64,000 bases of DNA from VGBV01 sp963813725 (GTDB taxonomy: Bacteria > Actinomycetota > Thermoleophilia > Solirubrobacterales > 70-9). Below, piece by piece: positions 8,118 through 16,458 of this stretch. Positions within the stretch are counted from its first letter, which is position 1; each line of letters begins with the position of its first letter. A model generated the notes under the pieces. It made no database searches. It saw only the letters and a list, made by a program, of their open reading frames with translations, and was not told where the DNA came from. The position numbers were made by a program, and so were the translations under genes. The stretch lies in NCBI GenBank assembly GCA_963813725.1, contig CAWFAI010000016.1, forward strand, positions 1-64,000. The letters run 5' to 3'.

Positions 8118-10111
8118 CAGGCGTCCTCCTCGGCGCCACTCCGCTCGGCCGCGATCGTCCCGGATTCGTCCACGCTCGCAGACCAGCCCGGGCCCAGCAC
8201 CAGGGTCGCCTCGGGCAGCTCGAACACGCAGGGGCCCTCAGCGCTCGTTCCGGCGGGCGGCTCGCCGCGCAGCACCCGGGCCTCGGTCCACTCTCCGCCG
8301 AAGCGGGCCCGCCGGGACCCCTCGTCGAGGCCGCCGCCGTCCGCCGCCCGCGGCCGCGGCTCGGGCCCCGGCAGCGAAGCGGCAACGCGCACGCCGACGA
8401 GCTGCAACTCGCCCTCGGGATCCCGGTAGCCGTAGCGCGCCTCATGCTCGGCGGCGAAGTCCTCGGCCAGCCGCGCGGGCTGCTCGCCGGCGGCGCCGGG
8501 GATGGGCAGCGCGAAGGACTGGCCCCGGTAGCGCAGCTCATAGACGACCTCCAGCTCGGCGTCGTCCAGGCCCTCGCGGGCGCTCGCGGCCAGCTCGGAG
8601 ACCAGCTCTGCGATGCGCCCGGCCGTCAGCTCGGCTCCGCTCAGCATTACCGTGCGCGCCGTGTCGCGCCGGCGCCCGGCGGCGATCAGCCCCAGCGCCG
8701 AGAGCACCCCGCTGGCGCGGGGACAGATGATCCGCGTCACCTCGAGCTCGATCGCCAGCGCGGCCGCGTGCATCGGCCCCGCGCCGCCGAAGGGCAGCAG
8801 CGCGAAGCGGCGCGGGTCGACGCCGCGCTCGACGGTCATCACCCGCAGGGCCCGAATCATCTCCTGGTTGGCGACGCGGGCGATCCCCTCGGCGCACTCG
8901 ATCTCCTCCAAGCCCAGCTCGCTCGCAAGGGAGCCGACGGCGCGGGAGGCGGCATCCCGATCCAGCGCGACGCCGCCCGCCAGCGCCGAGTCGGGCGCCA
9001 GGTACCCCAGCAGCAGGTTGGCGTCGGTCACCGTGGGCTCCGTCCCGCCTCGGCCGTAGCAGGCGGGCCCCGGCTGGGCGCCCGCCGAGCGCGGGCCCAC
9101 CCGCAATGCGCCCCCCGCGTCCCGCCAGGCGATCGACCCCCCGCCGGCCCCGACCGTGTGCACGTCAACCATCGGCAGCTGGATCGGGCGGCCCTCGATC
9201 TCGCGGGAGTCGGTGCGCCGAACCTCGCCTCCATCCACCACGCAGACGTCGCAGGAGGTGCCGCCCATGTCGAGTCCCAGCGCCTCGGTGGCGCCCGCGA
9301 CGCGGGCGAGCGAGGCTGCGCCGACGGCGCCGCCCGCGGGCCCCGAGAGCACGCTCCAGGCTCCCGACCGCGCGGCCTCGGCCGCCGTCGCCGTGCCGCC
9401 CGAGGAGCGCATCACCAGGGGCTCAGGGATGCCGAGCTTCTCGCATTGGGCCGACAGCGCCTCGAGGTAGCGGCCGAGAAGAGGGGAGAGGTAGGCGTCG
9501 ATCACGGTCGTGGAGCAGCGCTCGTATTCACGGAACGCCGGCAGCACCTCGTGCGAGGCCGAGACGTGGATGCCGGGCAGCGCCTCGCGCACGGCGGCGG
9601 CGATGCGGCTCTCGTGGGAGGGGTCGCTGAAGGCGAACAGCAGACAGACGGCGACCGACTCGGCACCGGTCTCGGCCACCGCCGCCGCCAGGCGCTCGGC
9701 CTCGCCGTCGGGAAGCGCCTCGACCACGCCCTCGGGACCGACCCGCTCGGCGGCCTCGAGCCGCAGGCCGGGCTCGACGAGCGCGCGGGGCCGCCCGCGG
9801 CAGGGGTGGTAGAGGCTGGGCCTGTTCTGTCGTCCGATCTCGAGCAGGTCGGCGAACCCGCGCGTGGCGATCAGCGCCGTGCGCGCGCCCCGCTCCTCGA
9901 GCAGGGCGTTGGTGCCGACGGTCATCCCGTGGGTGAACGCCTCGATCGCCGAGGGTTCGGCCCCCGCCGCGGCCAGCGCGGCCTCGATCGCCGCCACCAC
10001 CCCGCGGGACTCGTCCCCCGGGGTGGTCGGCACCTTCGCCGTGTGCAGCCGCTCGCCGTCGAGCAGCGCCGCGTCGGTGAAGGTCCCGCCGACGTCGACG
10101 CCCAGCAGCAT
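8117..10111 (-). CDS. hyuA: Hydantoinase A/oxoprolinase family protein (ATP-dependent subunit)
   Basis: 664 residues. The start ATG 10111 gives MLLGVDVGGTFTDAAL, the actin-like ATPase phosphate loop that begins HyuA proteins. A leaderless -10 box (TATAGT) is placed exactly for this start. Further landmarks are HGMTVGTNALLEERGARTALIATRGFADLLEIGRQ and GPAGGAVGAASLA...LDMGGTSCDVC (second ATPase motif), the metal/active-site part VDVHTVGAGGGSIA, and PFGGAGPMHAAALA. It pairs with the overlapping hyuB gene. Likely substrates are hydantoin derivatives or 5-oxo-L-proline; acetone carboxylase is less likely because no gamma subunit is nearby. Confidence 0.9.
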   Translation of the reverse strand: MLLGVDVGGTFTDAALLDGERLHTAKVPTTPGDESRGVVAAIEAALAAAGAEPSAIEAFTHGMTVGTNALLEERGARTALIATRGFADLLEIGRQNRPSLYHPCRGRPRALVEPGLRLEAAERVGPEGVVEALPDGEAERLAAAVAETGAESVAVCLLFAFSDPSHESRIAAAVREALPGIHVSASHEVLPAFREYERCSTTVIDAYLSPLLGRYLEALSAQCEKLGIPEPLVMRSSGGTATAAEAARSGAWSVLSGPAGGAVGAASLARVAGATEALGLDMGGTSCDVCVVDGGEVRRTDSREIEGRPIQLPMVDVHTVGAGGGSIAWRDAGGALRVGPRSAGAQPGPACYGRGGTEPTVTDANLLLGYLAPDSALAGGVALDRDAASRAVGSLASELGLEEIECAEGIARVANQEMIRALRVMTVERGVDPRRFALLPFGGAGPMHAAALAIELEVTRIICPRASGVLSALGLIAAGRRRDTARTVMLSGAELTAGRIAELVSELAASAREGLDDAELEVVYELRYRGQSFALPIPGAAGEQPARLAEDFAAEHEARYGYRDPEGELQLVGVRVAASLPGPEPRPRAADGGGLDEGSRRARFGGEWTEARVLRGEPPAGTSAEGPCVFELPEATLVLGPGWSASVDESGTIAAERSGAEEDA

Positions 10112-10117
10112 GCGGCG

Positions 10118-10123
10118 ACTATA
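10118..10123 (-). promoter_or_regulatory. -10 box of hyuA-hyuB, leaderless
   Basis: TATAGT lies 6 bases before ATG 10111 on the minus strand with no ribosome binding site. It is among the best matches to TATAAT in the window. Confidence 0.65.
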
Positions 10124-10173
10124 AGCCGGGCGCGGCGCCTCCCAGCCCGCGCCCGGCCCCGGCCCTCCAGGCG

Positions 10174-10605
10174 CTAGGCGGCTACGCCCAGCTCCTCGAC
10201 CTCGATGGGCTCCTCGAGGTGCTTGTGGGAGGGACAGTAGTCGCGCCCCGGCAGCGGCTCGCGCCGGCACGGGGTGCCCTGACGGGTGCTGGCATGGCAG
10301 CTGCGGGGCTGCCCGTCCAGCCTGACGTCGTCCGGTAGGCGCTCCAGGTGGTCGAGCGCGAGATTGACGTAGCGCTCGATCACGATGTAGACGCCGACCT
10401 GGTCCGCGAGCGCGAACTCCTCGCGAACCTCGCCGAACAGCGTGCGAGCGGGGCGCGCGAAGTAGCGCCGGTCACAGGCCATCCGCCGCATCGTCGCCTC
10501 GCAGGCTTCGAGAATGCGGTGCCTCGCCGTCGCGTTGTCGGCGACGGTGTCGGCCTTGATGCGCGGTGCGAGCTCCCGGTAAATGGAACGGCTGAAGCGA
10601 TACAT
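10174..10605 (-). CDS. Unknown protein with C-terminal Cys/His zinc-knuckle-like motif
   Basis: 143 residues if started at MYRFSRSIYREL. AGGAGG lies 11 bases before that ATG but only 3 before the alternative ATG at 10614, so 10605 is preferred. The first 100 residues are helical (ATARHRILEACEATMRRMACDRRYFARPARTLFGEVREEF). The C-terminus has CHASTRQGTPCRREPLPGRDYCPSHKHLEE, a C-x9-C-x10-C-x2-H pattern that looks metal-binding. I do not recognise a function. The upstream 250 bases are unusually AT-rich and repetitive, so this gene may be specially regulated. Confidence 0.6.
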   Translation of the reverse strand: MYRFSRSIYRELAPRIKADTVADNATARHRILEACEATMRRMACDRRYFARPARTLFGEVREEFALADQVGVYIVIERYVNLALDHLERLPDDVRLDGQPRSCHASTRQGTPCRREPLPGRDYCPSHKHLEEPIEVEELGVAA

Positions 10606-10692
10606 GGCTCTCATTTCCTCCTTGAAAAGTCCCTGGATCTGATTCCGCCGCCCGACCCCCCAAGTGAAGGCCCGGCCCGGATGGTTGAGCTT

Positions 10693-10755
10693 TATCCGAG
10701 TTGCTTACCTAATAGTTGGTTACCCAATAATGGGAGCCTACCCAAAAATAGTTAG
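10693..10755. repeat. AT-rich stretch with imperfect TTACC-type repeats
   Basis: Within a very GC-rich genome this stretch carries TATCC, TTACCTAATAGTTGG, TTACCCAATAATGGG and CTACCCAAAAATAG at intervals of 13-18 bases, and the small inverted repeat CCCA-ATAA-TGGG. It sits about 90 bases upstream of the minus-strand gene at 10605 and behind the nadB stop. A multi-site operator or promoter region for the unknown gene is likely. The rest of the 260-base gap holds nothing I recognise. Confidence 0.4.
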
Positions 10756-10865
10756 CGCGAACATTGATCCTTTGTTAAGCGGATGGACCAATTGGTGCTC
10801 CGGCGGCGCTCAGCCGGGCGTGGCACGCCGCGAAAACGTTCGCTGCCCACCCGGGAACGGAGGCG

Positions 10866-12332
10866 CTAGTCCCAGCGCTGCCAGCGCGGCTCGCCGTCGG
10901 CGCCGCAGACCTGGTGGCGGCCGTCAAGCCCCGGGTCCCTCCTGGGGAACTCGACCCGCATGTGCGAGCCGCGCGACTCCTCGCGGCCCAGGGCGAAGCG
11001 AGCGATCAGCCGGGCCAGCGGGTAGGTGTCCTCGAGCAGCCGCTCGAGTTGCTCGCGGCGGCGCCGCGGGCCGGCCAGCCGCCAGACCGCCTCGCGGGTG
11101 GATGCCGGCGGTGGCTGAAAGCGCCACGGCGCGGGATCCGGCGGATCCTCCGGCTCGGGCTCGGCGAGCGCCGCGGCGCTCGCCCGGGTGCCGAGCACGA
11201 AGCACTCGGTGAGGCTGTTCGAGGCGAGCCGGTTGGCCCCATGCAGGCCGGTGCAGGCGCACTCGCCGACCGCGAACAGCCCCGGCAGCGAGGAGCGGCC
11301 CTCGAGGTCGGTCGCGATCCCGCCCATCACGTAGTGCGAGGCGGGGGCGACCGGCACCGGCCGACGCTCGGGCTCACAGCCCGCCCGCTCCAGCGCCTCG
11401 AACACGTTCGGGAAGCGGTCGCGGCCGATCTCGCGCAGGTCGAGCAGCACGTGGTCGGCCTCGTCGGCGTCCATTCGATCCAGGATCGCCAGCGTCACCT
11501 CGTCGCGCGGCGCGAGCTCGTCGGTGAAGCGCTCGCCGCTGGCGTCGAGCAGCTGCGCGCCCTCCCCGCGCACCGCCTCGGTCACCAGCAGCCCGTCGGC
11601 TTCGGTTCCGGGCGCCGCCAGCGCGGTGGGATGGAACTGGCACAGCTCCAGGTCCGCGAGCTCGGCCCCGGCCGCGTTCGCCATCACCGCGCCCGCCCCG
11701 ATCGCGCCCCACGGGTTCGTCGTCCGGGCCCACAGCGCCGCCGCGCCGCCCGTGGCGAGGATCGTGGCTTGCCCGCTGACCGGGCCCGCGTCCGTGATGA
11801 CGCCGTGGCAGCGGCCGCCGCCGCTCCACAGCGACACGGCCGAGGACCCCTCGGCGACCTCGATCAGCGGCTCGGCGGCCGCCAGCGCGGCCAGGCGCTC
11901 GGTGATCCGCCTGCCGGTTCCGGCGCCGCCGGCGTGGACCACTCGCCGCCGGGAGTGCCCGCCCTCCAGCGCCAGCTCCAGGCGCCCGTCGGCATCGCGG
12001 TCGAACTCGACGCCCCTGCTCTCAAGCTCAGCCACCACTCCCGGCGCCTCGGCGGCGAGCACCTCGGCCGCGGAGCTGCGGCAGGCCTCGCGCCCCGCCG
12101 CCACCGTGTCCGCGACGTGGGTCGCGGGCGAGTCGTCGTCTCCGATCGCCGCCGCCAGCCCGCCCTGCGCCCAGTAGCTCGAGCTCTCGCTGAGCTGCTT
12201 GCGCGAGACCACGGTCACCTGCGCGCCCGCCTCGGCCGCCTTCAGCGCGGAGTGCAGCCCCGCCGCGCCCCCGCCGACGACGACGACGTCCGCGACGCGC
12301 TCCTGAGCCCCGGGGGAATGGGTGGAGGCCAT
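10866..12332 (-). CDS. nadB: L-aspartate oxidase
   Basis: FAD enzyme that oxidises L-aspartate to iminoaspartate, the first step of de novo NAD synthesis; 488 residues. The FAD dinucleotide motif VVVVGGGAAGLHSALKAAEAGAQVTVVS is near residue 16. The flavin/dicarboxylate segments SSSYWAQGGLAAAIG, MANAAGAELADLELCQFHPTAL, and the catalytic region SHYVMGGIATDLEGRSSLPGLFAVGECACTGLHGANRLASNSLTE follow. The last part distinguishes NadB from fumarate reductase flavoproteins by length and by the lack of a succinate-dehydrogenase-like C-terminus. nadA and nadC are not in the window. It is divergent from the deacetylase gene, and a -10 box lies 11 bases before the ATG. Confidence 0.92.
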   Translation of the reverse strand: MASTHSPGAQERVADVVVVGGGAAGLHSALKAAEAGAQVTVVSRKQLSESSSYWAQGGLAAAIGDDDSPATHVADTVAAGREACRSSAAEVLAAEAPGVVAELESRGVEFDRDADGRLELALEGGHSRRRVVHAGGAGTGRRITERLAALAAAEPLIEVAEGSSAVSLWSGGGRCHGVITDAGPVSGQATILATGGAAALWARTTNPWGAIGAGAVMANAAGAELADLELCQFHPTALAAPGTEADGLLVTEAVRGEGAQLLDASGERFTDELAPRDEVTLAILDRMDADEADHVLLDLREIGRDRFPNVFEALERAGCEPERRPVPVAPASHYVMGGIATDLEGRSSLPGLFAVGECACTGLHGANRLASNSLTECFVLGTRASAAALAEPEPEDPPDPAPWRFQPPPASTREAVWRLAGPRRRREQLERLLEDTYPLARLIARFALGREESRGSHMRVEFPRRDPGLDGRHQVCGADGEPRWQRWD

Positions 12333-12343
12333 GGAAGCCGACT

Positions 12344-12349
12344 ACCGTA
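12344..12349 (-). promoter_or_regulatory. -10 box of nadB, leaderless
   Basis: TACGGT on the minus strand, 11 bases before ATG 12332, with no ribosome binding site between. Confidence 0.45.
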
Positions 12350-12395
12350 CTCGCCCATCCAAGATGCCTGACCCGAAACCCACACCCGTCATCTG

Positions 12396-13412
12396 ATGGG
12401 CCTGTACTTCCGCCACCCCAGCTCGCTGCGCCACGACACCGGCGGCCATCCCGAGAGCGCCAGGCGCGTGCTGGCGATCGAGGAGGCGCTGTCCGAGCGC
12501 GACTGGCTGGGCCTGGAGCTGGTCGAGGCTCCGGCCGCCACGCGCGAGCAGCTGCTGCGCGTCCACGACGAGGGACTGATCGATTCGATCGAGCGGCTCT
12601 CGGCCCGGGGCGGAGGGATGATCGACATGGACACGATCGCCAGCGAGGGCTCGTGGGAGGCGGCGCTGCACGCGGCCGGAGCCGCGGTCGCCGCGGTCGA
12701 CCGCCTGGCGCCGGGCGACGGCCTCGCCCAGCCGGACCGATACGCGTTCTGCGGGACGCGGCCACCCGGCCACCACGCCGAGCGAGGGACCGCGATGGGC
12801 TTCTGCCTCTTCAACAACGCGGCCGTCGCCGCCGAGCACGCTCGCGCGGAGCACGGCGTCGAGCGGGTCCTGATCTGTGACTGGGACGTCCACCACGGCA
12901 ACGGGACCGAGGCGATCTTCTATTCCTCCCCGCACGTCCTCTACTCGAGCATCCACCAGAGCCCGCTGTACCCGGGCACCGGCGCCGCCGGCGACTTCGG
13001 CGCCGGCGAGGGCGAGGGCTTCACGGTCAACCTGCCGGTACCGCCCGGCAGCGGCTCCCGGGAGTTCCTGGCGCTGGTGCAGCGGGTCGTCATCCCCGTG
13101 GGCCGCGAGCTCAAGCCCGGGCTGGTGATCCTCTCAGCGGGATACGACGCCCACCGCGACGATCCCCTGGCCCAGTGCGAGGTCGATGAGGGCGGTTTCG
13201 CGGAGATGACGGCCGCGATGCGCGAGCTCGCGGGCGAGCTGGGGGCGCCGCTGATCGTCTGCCTGGAGGGCGGGTACTCGGTGGGGGCGCTGGCGAGCTC
13301 GGTGGTGGCGACGCTCGAGGCCCTCGCCTCCGACCGCCCCGCCCCTGGGGCAGATGGGGATTTCGCCGAGCCCTACCGCGAGCGGCTCGCGCGGTACTGG
13401 TCGCTGGGCTAG
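12396..13412 (+). CDS. HDAC-family deacetylase (AcuC/acetylpolyamine amidohydrolase-like)
   Basis: Zinc-dependent arginase/deacetylase-fold enzyme, 338 residues. It shows the catalytic His pair in RPPGHHAERGTAMGFCLFNNAA, metal ligands in CDWDVHHGNGT, the YPGTG loop, the second metal Asp in LSAGYDAHRDDPLAQ, and the closing LEGGY. The bacterial class removes acyl groups from lysine (AcuC) or polyamines; the substrate here is open. It is divergent from nadB with 63 bases between. The stop codon shares the palindrome CTAG with the stop of the convergent coiled-coil gene. Confidence 0.9.
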   Translation: MGLYFRHPSSLRHDTGGHPESARRVLAIEEALSERDWLGLELVEAPAATREQLLRVHDEGLIDSIERLSARGGGMIDMDTIASEGSWEAALHAAGAAVAAVDRLAPGDGLAQPDRYAFCGTRPPGHHAERGTAMGFCLFNNAAVAAEHARAEHGVERVLICDWDVHHGNGTEAIFYSSPHVLYSSIHQSPLYPGTGAAGDFGAGEGEGFTVNLPVPPGSGSREFLALVQRVVIPVGRELKPGLVILSAGYDAHRDDPLAQCEVDEGGFAEMTAAMRELAGELGAPLIVCLEGGYSVGALASSVVATLEALASDRPAPGADGDFAEPYRERLARYWSLG

Positions 13413-14266
13413 GCCCTGAGCCTCTTCTTCAGCTGCTCGAGGAGGTCCCTGTCGAAGCCGGGAATGGTGTCCATGTCGTCCACGGACTCGAAGCCCTCGG
13501 CGCGCTCGCGATAGGCGATCACCCGGGTGGCTTGGGTGATCGACAGGCCCATCCCGCGGAGGTCCTCGAAGGTCACCGCGTTCGCGTCGATCACGCGCCC
13601 GTCTTCGACCCGGGTCCTCGGGCGGTCCTTCGCCTTCGCCTTCGTCTTCGTCTTCGCCTTCGGCTTCGGCCCGGGCTCCGGCTGGGCCCGCTGCTCGGTG
13701 CGGCGGCTAAGGAAGCGCAGCGGTCCCTTCACCGCGGGCGTGACCTCGTCGCGCCGGGCGCGCTCGCGCTCCAGCGTCGAGGTCAGCTCGGCGATCTGGG
13801 CCCGTAAGCGCTGCTCGGTCTCGGCGCGGACGCTCTCGGCCGTAGCCCGCACGCGCCGCTCGGCCTCGGCACGCATCGCCTCGGCCTGTTCGGCGAACCG
13901 GCGGTCGGCCTCGCGGCGGACCCGGTCGGCCTCGTCCAGGAGCTGCTTCTCGGCGCTCAGGACGCGCTCGCACGCGGCCTCGACCTGGGAGGCGAACTCG
14001 TGCCAGCTGCCGCTTGGCCACGTCGGCGGCCCCTGGGCGGCGCTGCGCTGCTCGGCTCGGTCGGGGCGCCGGTCGGTGACCGTCGCGGTCGCCGCGGCCT
14101 TCGCCTCGGCTTCGTGCAGGCTGCGCTGGAGCTGCTGCAGCGATGCCGCCGCGTTCTGTCGCTCGCGCTCGAGGTCGTCCTCCAGCGCGAGGATCGCGGC
14201 GGCGGCGCCCTCCTCGGCGGGGGAACGCCCGCCCCCAGCGCTCTCGTTGGGCTGGCGCTCGCTCAT
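13409..14266 (-). CDS. Coiled-coil protein with C-terminal helix-hairpin-helix domain
   Basis: 285 residues. A long Ala/Glu/Arg coiled coil (roughly residues 25-185) resembles DivIVA-like or scaffold proteins. A Lys-rich linker with an alternating KAKTKTKAKAK stretch follows. The last 60 residues are a helix-hairpin-helix fold of the ComEA/T2SK kind (DANAVTFEDLRGMGLSITQATRVIAYRE...GFESVDDMDTIPGFDRDLLEQLKKRL). This combination suggests DNA or protein scaffolding, but no function is known. The ATG at 14266 follows a -10 box by 8 bases. An earlier in-frame extension has no start signal and reads as shadow sequence. Confidence 0.75.
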   Translation of the reverse strand: MSERQPNESAGGGRSPAEEGAAAAILALEDDLERERQNAAASLQQLQRSLHEAEAKAAATATVTDRRPDRAEQRSAAQGPPTWPSGSWHEFASQVEAACERVLSAEKQLLDEADRVRREADRRFAEQAEAMRAEAERRVRATAESVRAETEQRLRAQIAELTSTLERERARRDEVTPAVKGPLRFLSRRTEQRAQPEPGPKPKAKTKTKAKAKDRPRTRVEDGRVIDANAVTFEDLRGMGLSITQATRVIAYRERAEGFESVDDMDTIPGFDRDLLEQLKKRLRA

Positions 14267-14274
14267 AGGCGGCC

Positions 14275-14280
14275 ACTCTA
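14275..14280 (-). promoter_or_regulatory. -10 box, leaderless, for the gene starting at 14266
   Basis: TAGAGT on the minus strand, 8 bases before ATG 14266. Confidence 0.5.
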
Positions 14281-14340
14281 CGTAAGGGGTGGCCGCAGGA
14301 CCGGGGCAGCAGGCTCGGGATGCCGCTGTTTGCGGCCTTC

Positions 14341-15291
14341 TCAGCCGCTCTTTGCGGAGATCGCCTCGTAGGTCCTGAGCACCCGCTCGGCCATGCGCTC
14401 GGCCGAGAAGGCCGAAGGCATCGGCCCGCCGGCGATCCGCGACTCGCCGGCGTCCAGATGGGCGCGAGCCACCTCCGCCCAGCGGGCCGCGTCGAACGGC
14501 GCGACCAGGCACCCCTCGACCCCTCCGGCCGCCAGGTGTGCCGCGCCGACCGGCGTGGACAGCACGGGCACCCCGCAGGCGAGGGCCTCGAGCGCGGCAA
14601 GGCCGAAGCCCTCGCTGTCAGAGCTCACCAGAACCGCCGAGCAGGCGTTGTAGTGGAGCGGCATCTCCACGGGGTCGATCTCCACCGTCGCCAGCAGTTC
14701 GGCTCCGGCGAGGCCGGCGACCTCTGCGGCGCGGTCGTGACGCTTCACGGCCCGCGCGGGGTCGGCTGGAAACAGCAGGTAGCGGCCGTCCTGGTCCAGC
14801 CCCAACCTGCGCCGGGCCTCGGGCTGCGGGATCGGCCGGAACCGCCCCAGGTCCACGCCGCACGGCAGCACCGCCGTCGGGCCCCGGGAGTGGCCGAGGC
14901 CGGGGCGGCCGCCCTCGGGCTCGAAAGCCGCGCGCGAGGCGCCGGCGATCAGGTCCAGCTTGCGGCCCAGCAGCCTGGACCCGGGGCCGACAAGCCGATG
15001 GCGGATGTCGGTGCCGTGGAAGGTGACGACCAGGGGGCCGGCCCCGGCCAGCGCCGCGACCCAGCCGCAGAGGCCGTAGTGCGCGTGGACGACGTCGAAC
15101 GGCTCCCGCTCGCGCAGAAATCGGCGCAGGCGCCTGGAGGCGGGCAGGTAGCGACGGGCGCCCAGCGGGAAGGTGAACAGCTCCACCTCGGCGCCCCTGG
15201 CCCTGATCGCCTCGACCTGGTCCGCCACGAAGCGGCCGAGGCGGGGCCGCTCCGGCGTCGGGTAGAGGTTGGTGACGATCAGCGCCCGCAC
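14341..15291 (-). CDS. GT4-family glycosyltransferase
   Basis: 316 residues, GT-B fold. The N-terminal acceptor domain starts VRALIVTNLYPTPERPRLGRFVADQVEAIRARG and includes DVVHAHYGLCGWVAAL. The C-terminal nucleotide-sugar domain carries VLVSSDSEGFGLAALEALACGVPVLSTPVGA, the usual EX7E region. GTG 15291 is chosen because a -10 box lies 7 bases upstream and because the protein then starts at the first β-strand. Donor and acceptor are unknown. Glycolipid or envelope polysaccharide synthesis is the usual role, acting at the cytoplasmic side. Confidence 0.85.
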   Translation of the reverse strand: MRALIVTNLYPTPERPRLGRFVADQVEAIRARGAEVELFTFPLGARRYLPASRRLRRFLREREPFDVVHAHYGLCGWVAALAGAGPLVVTFHGTDIRHRLVGPGSRLLGRKLDLIAGASRAAFEPEGGRPGLGHSRGPTAVLPCGVDLGRFRPIPQPEARRRLGLDQDGRYLLFPADPARAVKRHDRAAEVAGLAGAELLATVEIDPVEMPLHYNACSAVLVSSDSEGFGLAALEALACGVPVLSTPVGAAHLAAGGVEGCLVAPFDAARWAEVARAHLDAGESRIAGGPMPSAFSAERMAERVLRTYEAISAKSG

Positions 15292-15298
15292 CGCGGCC

Positions 15299-15304
15299 AG
15301 ACTA
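15299..15304 (-). promoter_or_regulatory. -10 box, leaderless, for the gene starting at 15291
   Basis: TAGTCT on the minus strand, 7 bases before GTG 15291. Confidence 0.5.
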
Positions 15305-15410
15305 CGCCAGCGGTCCGCCACGAACTCGCGCGCGACTCGCAACCCCTGCGTGTGGATGAGCGCGCCCCCGCGACCGAGCATCGCCGGGCAACCGAGCTCG
15401 AGGAGGAAAC

Positions 15411-15668
15411 ATGCTGAATCAGCACGTGACGAACCGGAACCTGACGCCCAGGAGGATCACAAGCCCACTCGCCCACCGCCTCGCCCGCGTGCGCTCCCAG
15501 GCCGGGCAGGGGACGGTGGAGTACGTCGGCCTGATCCTGCTGGTGGCGCTGCTGATGGTGGGAATGGTCGCCGCGATGAAGGGCTTCCAGGGCGCTCAGG
15601 GGCTGGAGCTGGCCGAGACGATCGTGGACAAGATCCGCGGTGCGGTGAACAAGGTGACGTTCAAGTAG
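15411..15668 (+). CDS. Flp/class IVb-type prepilin, orphan
   Basis: 85 residues. A short basic leader (MLNQH...RLARVRSQAG) is followed by QGTVEY and a hydrophobic helix VGLILLVALLMVGMVAAM. G|QGTVEY fits the Flp prepilin rule, with cleavage after Gly, Glu at +5 and Tyr at +6. An excellent ribosome binding site (GAGGAGG) lies 5 bases before ATG, in contrast to its leaderless neighbours, which suggests strong expression. No Tad/Flp assembly genes (ATPase, secretin, prepilin peptidase) are in the window, so it must use machinery encoded elsewhere or be a stand-alone pseudopilin. Confidence 0.8.
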   Translation: MLNQHVTNRNLTPRRITSPLAHRLARVRSQAGQGTVEYVGLILLVALLMVGMVAAMKGFQGAQGLELAETIVDKIRGAVNKVTFK

Positions 15669-15717
15669 CGCAACGCGGGCATCGGCGCCAGGGGTTCGTT
15701 CTGGGACACTGGCGCCG

Positions 15718-16452
15718 ATGCCCGCCGCCCGCAGCGATGACCGCGCGCCCGAGGATCCGAGGCCGATCACGGTCGAGCCGGGCTACGTGCGCACGGCCGA
15801 CGGCTCGGCGCTGTTCAGCCAGGGCGAGACGCGGGTGATCTGCACGGCCTCGGTCAGCGACTCGGTCCCGCGCTGGATGGAGGGCAAGGGGCGGGGCTGG
15901 GTGACCGCGGAGTACTCGATGCTCCCGGCCTCGACCGGCGACCGCAAGGCGCGCGACATCAGCCGGGGCAAGCAGGACGGGCGCGGGGTGGAGATCCAGC
16001 GGCTGATCGGCCGCTCCCTGCGGGGGGTCGTCGACTTCGAAGCGCTCGGCGAGCGCTCGGTGTTCGTGGACTGCGACGTGCTCCAGGCCGACGGCGGCAC
16101 CCGCTGCGCCGCGATCACCGGCGGCTACATAGCCCTGCAGCTCGCGCTGGCCGACCTGGCCGAGGCGGGGACGATCGAGGCGATGCCGCTGAACCAGTCG
16201 GTGGCGGCGATCAGCGTCGGCATGGTCGACGGCCGCGCGCTCTGCGACCTGGACTACGGCGAGGACTCGAACGCCGAGGTGGACGCGAACGTCGTCATGA
16301 CCGGCGACGGTGGGCTGGTGGAGGTGCAGGCGACCGCCGAGCGGACCCCGCTCTCGCGCGCGCACCTGGACGAGCTGCTGTCGCTGGCCGAGGGCGGGAT
16401 CGAGCGGCTTCGGGGCGCGCAGGCCGAGGCCGTCGGCGAGCTGCCTGGCTGA
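15718..16452 (+). CDS. rph: Ribonuclease PH
   Basis: Phosphorolytic 3'-5' exoribonuclease trimming tRNA 3' ends; 244 residues, the usual size. It opens RSDDRAPEDPRPITVEPGYVRTADGSALFSQGETRVICTASV. It contains GKGRGWVTAEYSMLPASTGDRKARDISRGKQDGRGVEIQRLIGRSLR, with the conserved RSLR and R/G phosphate-binding residues, and DCDVLQADGGTRCAAITGGYIAL. GACACT, a weak -10-like box, is 7 bases before the ATG. It is followed after 6 bases by rdgB, an arrangement common in actinobacteria. Confidence 0.93.
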   Translation: MPAARSDDRAPEDPRPITVEPGYVRTADGSALFSQGETRVICTASVSDSVPRWMEGKGRGWVTAEYSMLPASTGDRKARDISRGKQDGRGVEIQRLIGRSLRGVVDFEALGERSVFVDCDVLQADGGTRCAAITGGYIALQLALADLAEAGTIEAMPLNQSVAAISVGMVDGRALCDLDYGEDSNAEVDANVVMTGDGGLVEVQATAERTPLSRAHLDELLSLAEGGIERLRGAQAEAVGELPG

Positions 16453-16458
16453 GGCTCG

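Noticed and set aside
13620..13690. CTTCGCCTTCGCCTTCGTCTTC tract as a DNA repeat element or CRISPR
   Set aside because: It encodes the Lys/Ala/Thr linker of the coiled-coil protein and is short, with no spacers.
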